A DNA stretch of 64,000 nt from Gymnopus androsaceus JB14 (GCA_009733575.1 ML769527.1:1-64000), one strand, 5' to 3'; positions 1 through 11,842 are shown, counted from the stretch's first letter. A program made the numbers and translations. The notes: generated by a model from the letters alone, not told the origin.

Positions 1-1
1 G

Positions 2-1213
2 GCAGAGGCGACTCGCATCCTGGGAGACCTCTTTTTCGCTGGAGAAGAAATCCGAGGAGCTTGCCAAATACCCGAGGAGGTTATAAAAGCGGGCAATGCA
101 GTAATGCTTGCCGGTCTAGCTCCTTCGACTATGACTACTTACGCCGCAGGACTCCTTCGCTGGTCTCAATATTGTGACCTTATGAAGATCCCCGAAGTTG
201 ATCGAATGCCCGCATCCGATGTACTGATTATTGGCTTCATGGGCTTCCACATGGGAAAAGTTTCCGGTGGAACAGTCAAGAATTGGCTTGCAGGTCTACG
301 TGCCTGGCACGAACTCAAAGGTGCCACTTGGCCAGCTGACTCTCGCAGAATTCGTTTTGCTCGTCGGGGCGCCAACGTGGAAGGTGCTGCTCACAAGAGA
401 CGCCCTCGACACCCTATTACAGTGGCACATTTGTTCGCGCTACGCCGCGCTCTCAACTTTAATACTCCCTTCCATTGCGCAATATGGGCATGTGCTCTGA
501 CAGCCTTTTGGTCTTGTCGCCGCCTAGGTACTTGACTTTTACTCCGATTTGTTAACATTAACTCCAACTTACTTATAGGCGAAATTACAGTCCCTTCCGC
601 TTCCAAATTCTCTACGAAATACCATGTTTCCCGCTGCTCTGCAGACCTCCGTTTCCAACAGCATCGCAACGCGGCAAAATCAGCTAATTTCAGGATACCT
701 TGGACGAAGACCACCAAAGAGGAAGGCGCCAACGTGGTAGTTACTGGCCGCCCCGACGAGCTCTGTGGCATTACAGCCCTTGAGCAACATCTCAGGGTCA
801 ATGCTGGTGTCCCGGAAGGGTACTCGCTATTTGGCTACGTAGACGAAAAAGGCCAACCCAGGCACATGGTAAAAAACGTCTTTCTGGCGTTTTGCTACGA
901 TGTTTGGGAAAAGGCCGCAATGAAACACGTATTGGGCCATAGTTTCCGTATTGGTGGAGCCGTTGCACTTTTACTCGCTGGAGTCAAACCCGAGGTTGTC
1001 GCTGCTACCGGAGGATGGACCTCACTCGCATTCTTGCTCTATTGGCGCCGTTTAGAAGAGGTTATTCCCATTCATATCTCCAAAGCTTATAATCAGAACG
1101 AGATCAATACTTTACGCAAAACCGTTGCTGCTTTCCAAAAAGCTTTTAAAATCTCCGATTCGCTACTTAACGCATGTATTACTGGCTCCAAAATATCGTC
1201 TCTCGACGATTAG
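2..1213 (+). CDS. tyrosine recombinase (Crypton-like), 5' end outside window
   Basis: A DNA strand-exchange enzyme of the phage-integrase/tyrosine recombinase fold. The frame is open from base 2, so the true start lies upstream; the ATG at 104 is internal. One intron at 528-578 (51 nt) splits a Gly codon, and both exons then stay in one frame to the stop at 1211-1213. Catalytic residues visible are Arg in SCRRLGE (518-523), the His-x-x-Arg box HSFR (938-949), a GGW motif, and the likely nucleophilic Tyr in LYWRR (1040-1042). An N-terminal SAM-like core-binding region (STMTTYAAGLLRW) precedes them. This R-HxxR-Y set is typical of Crypton-type recombinases common in Agaricomycetes. No reverse transcriptase is visible, so a DIRS/Ngaro origin cannot be tested. 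The catalytic set is intact, so it may be functional. Confidence 0.8.
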
Positions 1214-1498
1214 CTTATTTCTTGTTGTCCAAATACTCATTGACATGTATTAATACTAAAAATATTTCTTGATAACGTCGCCTCGACTCTGGTGGGGTTT
1301 TGGGCAAGATCTGCTTCTGGTTGGAGCCTCGGCTCTGGTTGGGTGTGCCGCGTCTCTCGCCATATACGGGTGGGAGCACGGGCCAAGCCCAGCCAAAAAC
1401 ACTCAGTAATCATTGTCTTAATTCTCAGACTAGATCACTCGCTCCGAGACTCAGACTAATTCTGAGTCTCGTCCTTGCGTTCAGAGCCTAGCCTAACT

Positions 1499-2058
1499 TA
1501 TCAGGCCGTCAAAAGCCAGGCCCTGACCTTTGGCCTGAGATGGCTTTTGGCCCGGCTTCAGATTTTTCAAGCCCTGAGCCGGGGCTTCAGGCCGGGGCTT
1601 TTCAGCTATTTTTCGCAGGTATTTAATGTCATTTTTTGTGAAATTTCCCAGCCTATTTGTACACTCTTGAATGATCAGAATTCATTGTTTAACATTTTGA
1701 GTGTAAATTACAGTTCCGGCACATTGCTAGCTTTGTCTTTCCATTTTGGGACATTAATATTCAATTATCAAAGTTCCTTTGGTGCTCCCTTTCAGTTACT
1801 AGTGATAGTATAAGCTTTAATTACAGTATCAATTATGATACATGGCTCACTGTAAGACCTTGCTTCAAGAATTCTTTCAAAAATTTCCATATACAGGATG
1901 TATACACAGCCACCTGAAAAGCCGCGGCTTAGGCCAAAGCCAGGCCGGGCCAAGCCGGAGCCCTCCTAGTAGGGCCCGGCTTCAATTTCTCCAGGCCAAA
2001 GCCAAGGGCCTGTGGGCCAAAGCCGGGGCTCGTAGGCCAAAGCCGGGCCGGCACATCA
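1499..2058. repeat. element-like repeat: GC-rich inverted clusters around an AT-rich core
   Basis: Two clusters of a short GC-rich motif (variants of GGCCAAAGCC and GCCGGGGCTT) lie at about 1499-1615 and 1905-2058 in opposite orientation, separated by about 290 bp of AT-rich DNA. For example CTTTTCAGC near 1597 is mirrored by CTGAAAAGCC near 1914. Such subterminal GC-rich inverted clusters resemble non-autonomous DNA transposons. No transposase, clear terminal repeat or target duplication was found, so the class is open. The element's outer limits are uncertain. Confidence 0.5.
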
Positions 2059-2177
2059 CTATAGACTTGTTGACAAATAATTACAATTGTAAGTTTTAGC
2101 TTATTCTACAAATTACTGCAGTTAGTATACAGCCTAACAACAGTGATGTAATATATCTCAATTACATTACAACATTC

Positions 2178-2301
2178 ACATGTGCCTTATGGCTTAATGG
2201 TATTCTTAGCCACTAGATGTGACAAGTTCTGTGATTGGCCTGACAGCGTGTGTTTGAACCTCAACAGGATTGAAATGTGATATATTCTAATATTTTTTTT
2301 T
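2178..2301 (+). repeat. possible tRNA-derived SINE or tRNA relic (Pol III promoter-like)
   Basis: An A-box-like TGGCTTAATGGT (near 2189) and a B-box-like GTTTGAACCTC (near 2250) are spaced as in a tRNA gene and followed by a run of T (about 2292-2300) that could act as Pol III terminator. No full cloverleaf folds by eye, so it is not called as a tRNA. It may be chance similarity. Confidence 0.3.
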
Positions 2302-2309
2302 CTTTCAAA

Positions 2310-2385
2310 GCAATGCCGTGGCTTGCTCTCGTTAGGGTTCGCCTGAAGGGTGAACCCTAACATTAGAGAGCGAGTCCGGCATTGC
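2310..2385. mobile_element. 76 bp palindromic mini-element (MITE-like hairpin)
   Basis: Two arms of about 33 nt beginning GCAATGCCG form an imperfect hairpin with a short loop. The arms include GTTAGGGTTC. The sequence CAAA occurs on both sides (2306-2309 and 2386-2389) as a possible 4 bp target duplication. There is no coding capacity. Confidence 0.55.
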
Positions 2386-5300
2386 CAAACGTGCTTGGTT
2401 AGGGGTTGCCGCCTGTCAAAATAAGCGCAAACGAGGCCCGAAGTTTGCGCGCCGAATACAGTACTAGTAATAATAGTAATTGATGGTATTTACAATTGTA
2501 GTGATTTGTATACCAAAGTAAAACTTACAATTGTAATCATTTTGTTTACAACATCTGTGTCTGGGGCTCATTTATAGTACTTGGACTTTGGAAGAGAGAT
2601 TCACAATGATCAATATCTTTAGTCAGTCATCAATGCAATGAAACCATTCCTTCCCATATACACAACCTGCCAAAGATAACTTGGTGTAACCTAGCTGAGA
2701 TATAATACATAAATTTTGAGGCCTCCATAATGGTTTGCGAAACTGAGGAGGAATCCAAATTATACCATCAGAACAATGGGGAAAGATAATCCATCCATTC
2801 CTTGACAGAGTCCAGTTATTCAGTGCTGTATAGGACAATGTCAGAAGCCAGAAATTGACAGAAAATGTGGGTGAGTACCTTTGGGACTTGTGAGGGTGTT
2901 GTCAATCAGAGAGCCTGAGTGAGTGGTAGTATTCCTGATCTTAGATGTCTTGTCATCAGAGGCAGACACAACCCTGGTTCTATCAGGTGAAAAGGTAATG
3001 GAATAGAAACCATTATCATGACCCTGCAGAGCATCACCCATTGGAGCACTAGTAGTAGCATCCCAGATCCTGAGTGTCTTGTCATCAGAGCCAGATACAA
3101 TCCTGGTTCCATCCGGTGAAAGGGCAACTGAATTTACCCAATTACCATGACCCTGCAGAGCATTACCCATTTGAGCACCAGTAGTGGCATCCCAGATTCT
3201 GAGTGTCTTGTCACCTGAGCCAGATACAATTCTGGTCCCATCAGGTGAAAAGGCAACTGAACAGACACAATCATCATGGCCCCGCAGAGCATCACCCATT
3301 TGAGCACCTGTAGTAGCATTCCAGATCCTGAGTGTCCTGTCAGCTGAGCCAGACACAATCCTGGTCCCATCAGGTGAAAAGGTAACTGAACAGACATAAC
3401 CATCATGCCCCTGCAGAGCAACATTCATTTGAATGGCAGTAGTAGCATCCCAGATCCTGAGTGTCTTGTCATCTGAGCCAGATACAATTCTGGTCCCATC
3501 AGGTGAAAAGGCAACTGAACGGACCCAATCATCATGACCATGTAGAGTGTCCCCCATTTGAGTACCAGTAGTAGCATCCCAAATTCTGAGTGTCTTGTCA
3601 CTTGAGCCAGATACAATCATGCGACCATCAGATGAAAATACAACTAAATTGACCCAACCATCATGACCCTGCAGAGCATCACCCATTTGAGTGCCAGTAA
3701 TAGCATTCCACATTCTGAGTGTCTTGTCACCTGAGCCAGAGACAATCCTGGTCCCATCAGGTGAAAAGGCAACTGAACAGACACAATCATTGTGACCCTT
3801 CAAGGCATCACCCATTTGAGCACCAGTAGTAGCATCCCAGATCCGGAGTGTCTTGTCACTTGAGCTAGACACAATCCTGGTCCCATCAGGTGAAAAGGCA
3901 ACTGATGTGACCCAATCATTATGGCCCTGCAGAGCATTGCTCATTGGAGCACCAGTAGTAGCATCCCAGATCCTGATTGTCTGGTCATCAGAGCCAGAGA
4001 CAATCCTGGTTCCATCTGGTGAAAAGGCAACTGAATTTACCCAATCATCATGGCCCTGCAGAGGATCACTCATTTGAGCACTAGTAGCAGCATCCCAGAT
4101 CCTCAGTGTGTTGTCACTTGAGCCAGACACAACCCTTGTCCCATCAGGTGAAAAGGCAACTGAATGGACTGAAAAATCATGACCCTGCAAAGCATCACCC
4201 ATTTGAGCACCAGTAATAGCATCCCAGATCCTAAGTGTCTTGTCATGAGAGCCAGATACAATCCTGGTCCCATTAGGTGAAAAGGCAACTGAACGGACCC
4301 AATTATCATGACCATGCAAAACATCACCCATTTGGGCACCAGTAGTAGCATCCCAAATCCTGAGTGTCTTGTCAGCTGAGGCAGAAACAATCCTGGTCCC
4401 ATCAGGTGAAAAGGCAACTGAGTAGACCCAATCATCATGACCCTCCAGAGCATCACCCATTTGAGCACCAGTAGTAGCATCCCAGATCCTGAGTGTCTTG
4501 TCATCAGAGCCAGAGACAATCCTGCTCCCATCAGGGGAAAAGGCAACTGAATTGATCCAACCATTATGGCCCTGCAGAGCATCACCCATTTGAGCACCAG
4601 CAGTAGCATTCCAGATCCTGAGAGTCTTGTCACCTGAGCCAGACACAATCCTGGTCCCATCAGGTGAAAAGGCCACTGAACGGACACAATAATTATGACC
4701 CTGCAAAGTATCACCAATTTGAGCACCAGTAATAGCATCCCAGATCCTAAGTGTCTTGTCATGAGAGCCAGACACAATCCTGGTCCCATCAGGTGAAAAG
4801 GCAACTGAACAGACCTGACCATCATGACCATGCAGAACATCACCCATTTGAGCACCAGTAGTAGCATCCCAGATGCTAGGTGTACTGTCTTCAGAGCCAG
4901 ACAATGAATTGACCCAACTATCATGATCCTGCAAAGCATCACCCATTTGAGCACCAGTAGTAGCATCCCAGATCCTGAGTGTCATGTCACCTGAGCCAGA
5001 CACAATGCTGGTCCCATCAGGTGAAAAGGCAACTGAACTGACCTCATCATCATGGCCCTGTAGAACATCACCTATTTGAGCACCAGTAGTAGCATCCCAG
5101 ATCCTGAGTGTCCTGTCACCTGAGCCAGACACAATCCTGGTCCCATCAGGTGAAAATGCAACTGAACAGACACAACTATTATGACCATGCAGAGCAATGT
5201 TTATTTGAACACCAGTAATAGCATCCCACATCCTGAGTGTACTGTCAGCTGAGCCAGACACAATCCTGGTCCCATCAGGTGAAAAGGTAACTGAACAAAC

Positions 5301-6052
5301 ATAACCATAGTGACCCTGCAGAGCAACATTCATTTCAATACCAGTAGTGGTATCCCAGATCTTGAGTGTCTTGTCCTCTGAGCCAGATACAATTCTGGTC
5401 CCATCAGGTGAAAAGGCAACTGAACGGACCCAATCATCATGGCCCTGCAGAGCATCACCCATTTGAGCACCAATATTAGCATCCCAGATCCTGAGTGTCT
5501 TGTCACTTGAGCCAGACACAATCCTGGTCCCAACAGGTGAAAAGGCAATTGAAAAGACCCAACCATCATGACCCTGCAAAGCATCACCCATTTGAGCACC
5601 AGTAGTAGCATCCCAGATCCTGAGTGTCTTGTCACTTGAGCCAGACACAATCTTGGTTCCATCAGGTGAAAAAGCAACTGACTGGACACCACCACCATGA
5701 CCCTGCAAAGCAGCACCCATTTGATCCCCAGTAGTAGCATACCAGATTCTGAGTGTTTTGTCATTAGCACCAGACACAATCCTGACTCCATCAGGTGAAA
5801 AGGCAACTGAGGTCACGTAATGATTATGACCCTTCAATGTTATATATGTATTTTGACTATGTGCCACAGCCTCAATCTTTACAGACCTCTTTATGTGAGG
5901 TTTACATTCCCAATTGTTCTGTAACCAGGGGACAATACTCAGATACAAATGTGGTGTTGTTTTCCTCACTTCACCAGTTGCAAATTGCATTAGTAATTTT
6001 TGGAGGTATTTTATTATCCCTATTGCTTCTAATTTGGAATCAGCATGTGTCA

Positions 6053-7290
6053 CATCTGGAAAAATTCCCTAGTGCCCAGGAACATATAGGTTGCACTGAG
6101 GTACCCACAGGGTGACTAGGACACCCAGGACATCTAGGCACCCCAGGCACCCCAAAGAAACCCCCCAAATCCTGTGCATCCTGAGGATAGAAAAGTATCT
6201 CTGGGGTGTCCCTGAATATTCCTGGGGTGTCCCTAAATATCCCTGGGGTATCCCTGATCATCCCTGGGTGTCCCTGGGGCGCCCTGGGGTGCCCTGGGAA
6301 TCCATAGAGAAAATATTTAAAATCATAAATTTTTTTACCATCTTAGCCTCTTATGCTCATATTTACCTTCTTTGTTTACTTATTCATTACTCATTATCCA
6401 AGTCTCAGTACTTAATACACTTATTATAGATGGTTGTTGCGCTTCCTGCTCACTGCTTACTATTGTCTTATTCATTTGGTGTTTCAGGGCTTAAATTCAA
6501 ATGACTCATAAGAAACTTAAAGATTGACACCTCACAGGTTTGAACTCTCAGCCTCGCAGTCAACTGTATTATATAAGCAATAATGCGAGAGCTCAAAACC
6601 ACTGAACTATCTTGATGTAAGGTATGCTAGAAACTTTATGCACTATATACACTAACTAGTGGGGTCAGCATCACCTATAAGAAAATTGGTGAGCACTTGG
6701 TCATAAGTGCACATGAGTCCATTTTCTCACCATAGTCTACCAAGACTATCTACAGTGTGACCAGTAATTATTCTTAGGTAAAAAGGGCTTGAAATGCGAA
6801 AACTAGACTCAATTTTTTCTCTTTTGGTTAATTTAATTTTGTTGTGCATATAATACATTGTAGCTTTTGATTAAAATATAAAGTATGTAGCCAAAACGTC
6901 AGATGGGCGCTTAAATCACGTGCTCGTAAGCACGAGCACATGACCGCTCTCCCAGGGTGTCCCAGGGCTTCCCACAGCTGTCCCAGGGCTTCCCAGAGCT
7001 TCCCAGGAACCCCAGGAATTTGCCCATTTCCCAGGCAGCCCAAGCAACCTGGGCAGCCTAAAATTTTAGCCAAATCCTGAAGGTCTTTGGGCTTGCTTGA
7101 GGCTAATTCCTGATTAACTTCAGAGATACTCAAGGATCCCTAGAATTTGGCCAAAATCCTGGGCTACCTGGGGTGCTTGGGTTGCCTAGTGTTGCCTAGT
7201 GTTGCCTAGAAATTGGCCAAATTCCTGGGCATCCCTGAGAATGACCAAGCACATCTGGACTTGCCTGGGCTTTAGGTAGTTTTCCAGATG
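6053..7290. mobile_element. 1.24 kb non-autonomous insertion in NLR-1
   Basis: Sequence absent from the paralogous site in NLR-2. It begins CATCTGGAAAA and ends TTTTCCAGATG, an 11 bp terminal inverted repeat. Inside each end are tandem clusters of a CCCTGGG motif (about 6110-6305 and 6945-7230) in opposite orientation, around an AT-rich core with a tRNA-like stretch. No open frame of note. The host site has lost a few bases compared with NLR-2, and no clean target duplication is visible. The layout recalls the element at 1499-2058 with a different motif. Confidence 0.75.
6505..6610 (-). repeat. tRNA-like sequence inside the NLR-1 insertion
   Basis: On the minus strand an A-box-like TAGTTCAGTGGT is followed about 55 nt later by a B-box-like GAGTTCAAACC, as in tRNA-derived SINEs. 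No convincing cloverleaf. It could be a nested SINE or part of the insertion. Confidence 0.3.
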
Positions 7291-9050
7291 CAATTTCTGC
7301 CGAATTTCAGTTATCTGTTCACTGAATATACCACCACAACTTACCCTTAGCATGGAGCCTATAGCTCCTCCGCATTGTGGCAATAGGTCCAGTAAACTCA
7401 TGGCTTCAACCCAATATACTCCCTTCTCCTTCAAAAACTCACATAATCTCTTGATAATCCCCTCTTCAGTTTCGCATTTAATCAAATGATAACTCCAAAA
7501 CTGGCAACAATATTGCAGTGTTTCCCCTATATTTTCCTCAACTCTCTTCTTAAAGTTTGGCACTTCCTTATCTGGTATGAATGATGAAGGAAGATTGCAG
7601 ATGTTGAATCTTAACCTGTTCATTACAGTGAAACATCCGAATGCCAGTTTGAGATGCTGGGATGTGGAGGTATAAGTCAATCCTTGAACATGTTTAAAGG
7701 TAGTAATGAAATCTAGGAAAGATGCATGAAAGGTAAAAATGCAGTTATTTTGATCAGAGATGTAGCAAACTGCTTGCAATCTTCTGATCAGTTCTGTTAC
7801 AAGATTCACATCAACCTCCAAAAGCTCAGCAATAGCATTGCATGTTAATGGCTTTCCTGCAGTAATGATTGCATAAATGATCATCCAATCTTCCTCTCTT
7901 TCCTCATTGGATAGCTCTTCTGCTGAAATTGCACCATTCATAATCCCAGTATAAAGTTGCTTGATATCTTCTGGGTTGTTTTCCTGCTGGAGTGACTGTG
8001 TCAATCTTTTTTGTTGCCTTGTTAAACCTTTGGCACTTTTCACATGCTTAACTATGGTTGCTGCATAAATGAATAGCTTTCCTGATAATGATGTGAGCTG
8101 TTGGAGCTGCTTCTCTGCTAAGCATATCCCATTCAATTCAGCTTGAAAATAATTGTATATATCTTCCTGAACCAGACTCTCTGCAACTTGATGGAGGATG
8201 AATTTGTTGATATATGACATTGTTGCAGTCTGTGTTGGGTTACCTGACTCCATAAGTTGTTGAATCGCCTGCTCTGGGCGACTAGTCATGAAAAACTTTA
8301 ATCCAAGCAATTGTTTGTGCTGAATTGCTTCTATGAGTGGTTTAATCACTGTTGAAGCTTCATCACACTCATCCAAAGCATCCACAATAAAAAGTGGTGC
8401 ATATGGCCTTTTCTGGCCCTTGATGGCAGCTTTCCAGGGTTCAATCAAAAGTGTTTTGACTTGCTCCTCTGGCTTTCCCCTTGGAAGATCGGGATCTTTA
8501 TCCAAAGCCTCCATAAGGGAAGCTGCAAACATTTCTGAATATTTTGCCAGCTGATATGCCAGAGTAGGAATAATCAAGCGATAGTCCCTACATTCTGGAA
8601 TCTGGCGGGAGCAAAAGAAGGTTCCAGCAAGGCTCTCATCCTTAAGTTTCATGCAAATTGACATTGCAATTGTGCTTTTGCCTGTCCCAGCCATCCCAGA
8701 CATCCAGTACCCAAGTTCTGAATCAGGATTGACACTGGTTGCCCACTCAATAATATTTGAGAGAATCTCTTTCCTTGTGCCTGGACTGCATGACCTGCGA
8801 GCATATGCAGTGCCTAGATCAGCATTGTAAAATGCCTGCCATGAGTAAGGAAGCTTTGTCCTGATTTCCTGCCACAAGATATTCTTTTAGTTTGTTTCCT
8901 GATTTTGTTTCATAGATGGTGCTTTACCTCCAAAAGTTTGTTCTGTTGTTGAGATCCATGATAAGAGATATATTGATCTCCTTGGACCTGGTTGAAAGTT
9001 GAATCATGTATTGAAAATTTCTGAGCGTTCTGCAAGATTGTCGAAGACAT

Positions 9051-9789
9051 GATCGTGGTTGATGTTCAAGAATGTCACACTGTCATACTTCCCACAGGCA
9101 ACTTAAGGGCAGGTTTTCAGTTCTGTCAGGCTCACGCCATAGTCTGCTATCAATTATAATGCAGTTGCCTCCAATTGAGCTAACGGAGTTGGATTTCTTT
9201 CGCTCTTTCGAGTCCCCTGTGTAAGCGCGGCACACCAAGTACGAAGCTTCATGAGTATGTATGTACTGTGTTAGGTACGAGAGCCAGGCAAGAGCTAAGG
9301 AAACAAATGAGGAATGGAATGCAATCATGTCAACGGACGATATGGATAAAGCAAGAGATCAAAAAGTAAACGAGAAGCGATGGAAGATGGAGTACAAGTT
9401 GATCAATGGTTGAGCAGGTGGGTATGTGGTAGGCAAAACTCAGGGGAGTTGAGACCCAAGAGCATACTGTATATGTATCATTCAGATTGGTAAGAAGGCG
9501 AGGAAGATAAAAAGAAAAGGAAAGTGATAATGTTGGTCATAAACACGGAAGGACGAGCAATAGGACCTGTGCCTCCCCCTGATACTAATACAACCCCCAT
9601 ATCCATATCAGCGCCAATCCCAACACTCTGCGACGTCCTTATCGCAATCTACGTCTACGCCGGGAACATCAATATGGGCAATAGGTACTGAGGTTTGAGA
9701 AGTTGAAGGTGGCTCTGGCCAATCAATGACCGAGAAGACGGAGGAGAAAATGTTTCATCGCCTTTTGATCAACTGAACCGACCCGTTGA
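9051..9789. other. NLR-1 upstream region and unrecognised degraded sequence
   Basis: Holds the presumed NLR-1 promoter and about 600 bp with patchy homology to the right arm (for example 9620-9700 against 19795-19880 in reverse complement). Relative to the right arm a block of several hundred bases is missing near 9690. Short open frames here are not conserved between the arms. No gene is called. Confidence 0.5.
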
Positions 9790-10620
9790 TAACTGAACCA
9801 CTTCTGGATGAAGTCGCATGCTATCGTTTCCAAACTCCTCCAAGAAGCTGCTCTTCCATTCGCTATCCATCACATGCACTGAGAAACCAAACCCTTCAAA
9901 ATCTTGCTGAGGTTACGCGGCCGGTGCATCATGGGGCCAGGGTGACGAGGACAGAGTCTCTGGTACTGCTGACTACACACAAGCCAGAAGAACCGCTCGC
10001 GGCGGCAGTGGTGTCGTCGGCACTGATAGTGCTAGTACCACTAGTGCCGGAAGAAGAGATCGATGACCGGTCGGTGTCGGCTCCAGTGGTTACAGAAGTA
10101 GTGTTGGTCGAGAATTCATGTTACCGGACACAAACACAGCTTTAGCAGAACCAAAGAACTATCATCGTCGTAGACCTGGGTTTCAATTAGCATACTATGC
10201 ATATCAGAGCCCGAGAGCCAATCAAAAGCAAAACAGGATACGCACATCGATAAGAATACCCAGATCAGTATCGCTATACACCCCGAGAAGCGTCACTGTC
10301 TCATTCTCCAACGGCGCACCAGTCCCATAACACACACGGGATAAATCTGCCCTTCATCCGCTTCCGCGAGCTCATGTCTGATTTCCTGGTGCGATGTTCG
10401 AAGGGATAGTGACGTTGGCTGAAGCACCATGACATTAACTAGGTGTTGTAAATGCTTCCTGGGGCGCGGCCTTGATCTTGGATTTTGAACCAAGAGGGGA
10501 AGGTGGATTTGCAGGGTTGGGAGCCGCAGGAGATCATGTAGATTTGCATCGGACCTACACGGTGCATGGCGGATATTCCCGATTATTGTTTCTCAGCTTG
10601 CCATGGGCGGAGACTTCGGA
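9790..10620 (-). pseudogene. AA9 (GH61) lytic polysaccharide monooxygenase relic, left arm
   Basis: On the minus strand, pieces of an AA9 copper monooxygenase can be read in changing frames: RVGPMQIYM (region of the second copper-brace His; the right-arm copy has HHVGP), a WFKIQDQGRAPGS block, the VTIPSNIAPG block, then a Ser/Thr-rich linker. In-frame stops and shifts separate them, so no product is expected. AA9 enzymes cleave cellulose oxidatively outside the cell; this copy is a fossil. The same relic lies in the right arm with different lesions. Limits are approximate. Confidence 0.7.
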
Positions 10621-10867
10621 GGATGAGAGGAGGATGATGGGATGGAGTAGGATTATTTGCTTGCGCAGCGAAAAGATGAGCAAGAGACGTGATTCACGGT
10701 CGTCCGTGGTCGTAAGAGAGAGAGAGATAAGCCAAACTGAACAGCCGTGTTATACTGTAGCTAGAGTCCTTGGCCTAGCAAGGGGAAGGAGTTAGTTAGC
10801 ATGCTCATTCATCATTTCACAGATTGAACAAAAAAATATAGCTCTCTAGGGATTCCATCAGTACCAA

Positions 10868-11823
10868 TGATACGCATATTTTTCAAATAGGCTTATAAAG
10901 CCTATAAAACAAGAATTACAATACTATATGGAATAGAATACAGATTAGTATACCAAACTAGTGTTTGGTTGGAATGTACTAGTAAGACATCACACTCGGA
11001 GTCTATGCTGCAAATCAGACTGGTGCTCGCCGGCTGACAACCTTTATCACTCAGGTGAGGGGGAAACAAACTTGTATTCGCAAACCACTAGATCGCTACT
11101 TATACCATGGCAACTAATTAAATGTGGCTAAACAAATATCCCTACTTAAATGTACAATTAACAATTATTATTACTCATTACAGTAAAGTTCTCATCCAAT
11201 AATTCATATAAATATTCAATTTTATAATAATCCTGCGCATATACCCATATATAGTTGTCTCCTCGATCGTTACTTACTTTGGTCCTTCAAGTACAACCAT
11301 TTCATCCTGAACGGCCACCAACTTTACTTCCGTATGTGAGTTCTTCCTAATATTACTACCCGATCGTTAATTCTTGTCTCGTCCTTTTTCTTAGCTATTC
11401 TTCATCCCATTACGAGAATGCTTCACTAGCTAATTCTCATATATCCTAGCTTCCAAATGGTATGCATATGTCCTAGGTCAGTACCTCATAGTTGGACTAC
11501 ATTCTCTTATCATTAGTTATGGTTCCATTGTTGGCCATGGCCAACTCCTCATGCTTCCTTTTGGACCCTAAATAGTGGTCATGCCTGTTTGATACTTTTT
11601 GTCTAACATGGTTTTGAGTTCTTGTTTCATTTACTCGATCCTACTCTATGAATTCCAATCTTGATTTTAGTCCAATAGCCAAACTTGATTTTGGTATCCT
11701 TTGTCTTACTAGTACATTCCAACCAAACACTAGTTTGGTATACTAATCTGTATTCTATTCCATATAGTATTGTAATTCTTGTTTTATAGGCTTTATAAGC
11801 CTATTCAAAAAATATGCGTATCA
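10868..11823. mobile_element. 956 bp element with ~120 bp terminal inverted repeats
   Basis: The left end 10868-10988 and right end 11703-11823 are near-identical inverted repeats starting TGATACGCATATTTTT. The core has no usable open frame, so this is a non-autonomous, long-TIR DNA transposon. Flanking bases (ACCAA on the left, CCGAC on the right) give no clear target duplication, so the superfamily is not assigned. It lies inside a segment (10776-12025) missing from the right arm, so it arrived after the duplication or was lost from that arm. Confidence 0.85.
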
Positions 11824-11842
11824 CCGACAAAACACTCACTAG

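Larger units (their letters stand above)
2623..9050 (-). pseudogene. NLR-1: NACHT-WD40 NLR gene split by an insertion
   Basis: Paralog of NLR-2, a fungal NOD-like receptor type protein. Exon 1 is 9050-8928 (41 codons), intron 8927-8869, exon 2 8868-7345 with the NACHT P-loop GMAGTGKST, Walker B DALDEC and a TSRPE sensor. Intron 2 is 7344-7297. Exon 3 begins at 7296 and is broken after six bases by a 1238 bp insertion (6053-7290). WD40 coding resumes at about 6052 and stays open to 2879 with 23 repeats, one short by ten residues. Intron 2878-2826 leads to the last exon 2825-2623, a conserved GWI..WIPP..GKEW tail. As it stands, a transcript would stop inside the insertion at 7186 and give a protein of about 585 aa without WD40. 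The WD40 half shows no internal stop, so the break is young or the insertion is spliced out. Confidence 0.85.

Noticed and set aside
2..1213. Starship captain recombinase
   Set aside because: Starships with DUF3435 captains are known from Pezizomycotina; the gene context and sequence pattern here fit basidiomycete Crypton-like recombinases.
2178..2260. A true tRNA gene
   Set aside because: Only box-like promoter elements are present; acceptor and anticodon stems do not pair by eye.
4103..4966. Long alternative minus-strand frames inside the NLR-1 WD40 array
   Set aside because: Same repeat effect; they overlap the true WD40 frame and carry no domain.
9786..10145. 119-codon plus-strand frame in the left arm
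   Set aside because: Antisense to the AA9 relic's Ser/Thr linker and not preserved in the right arm.
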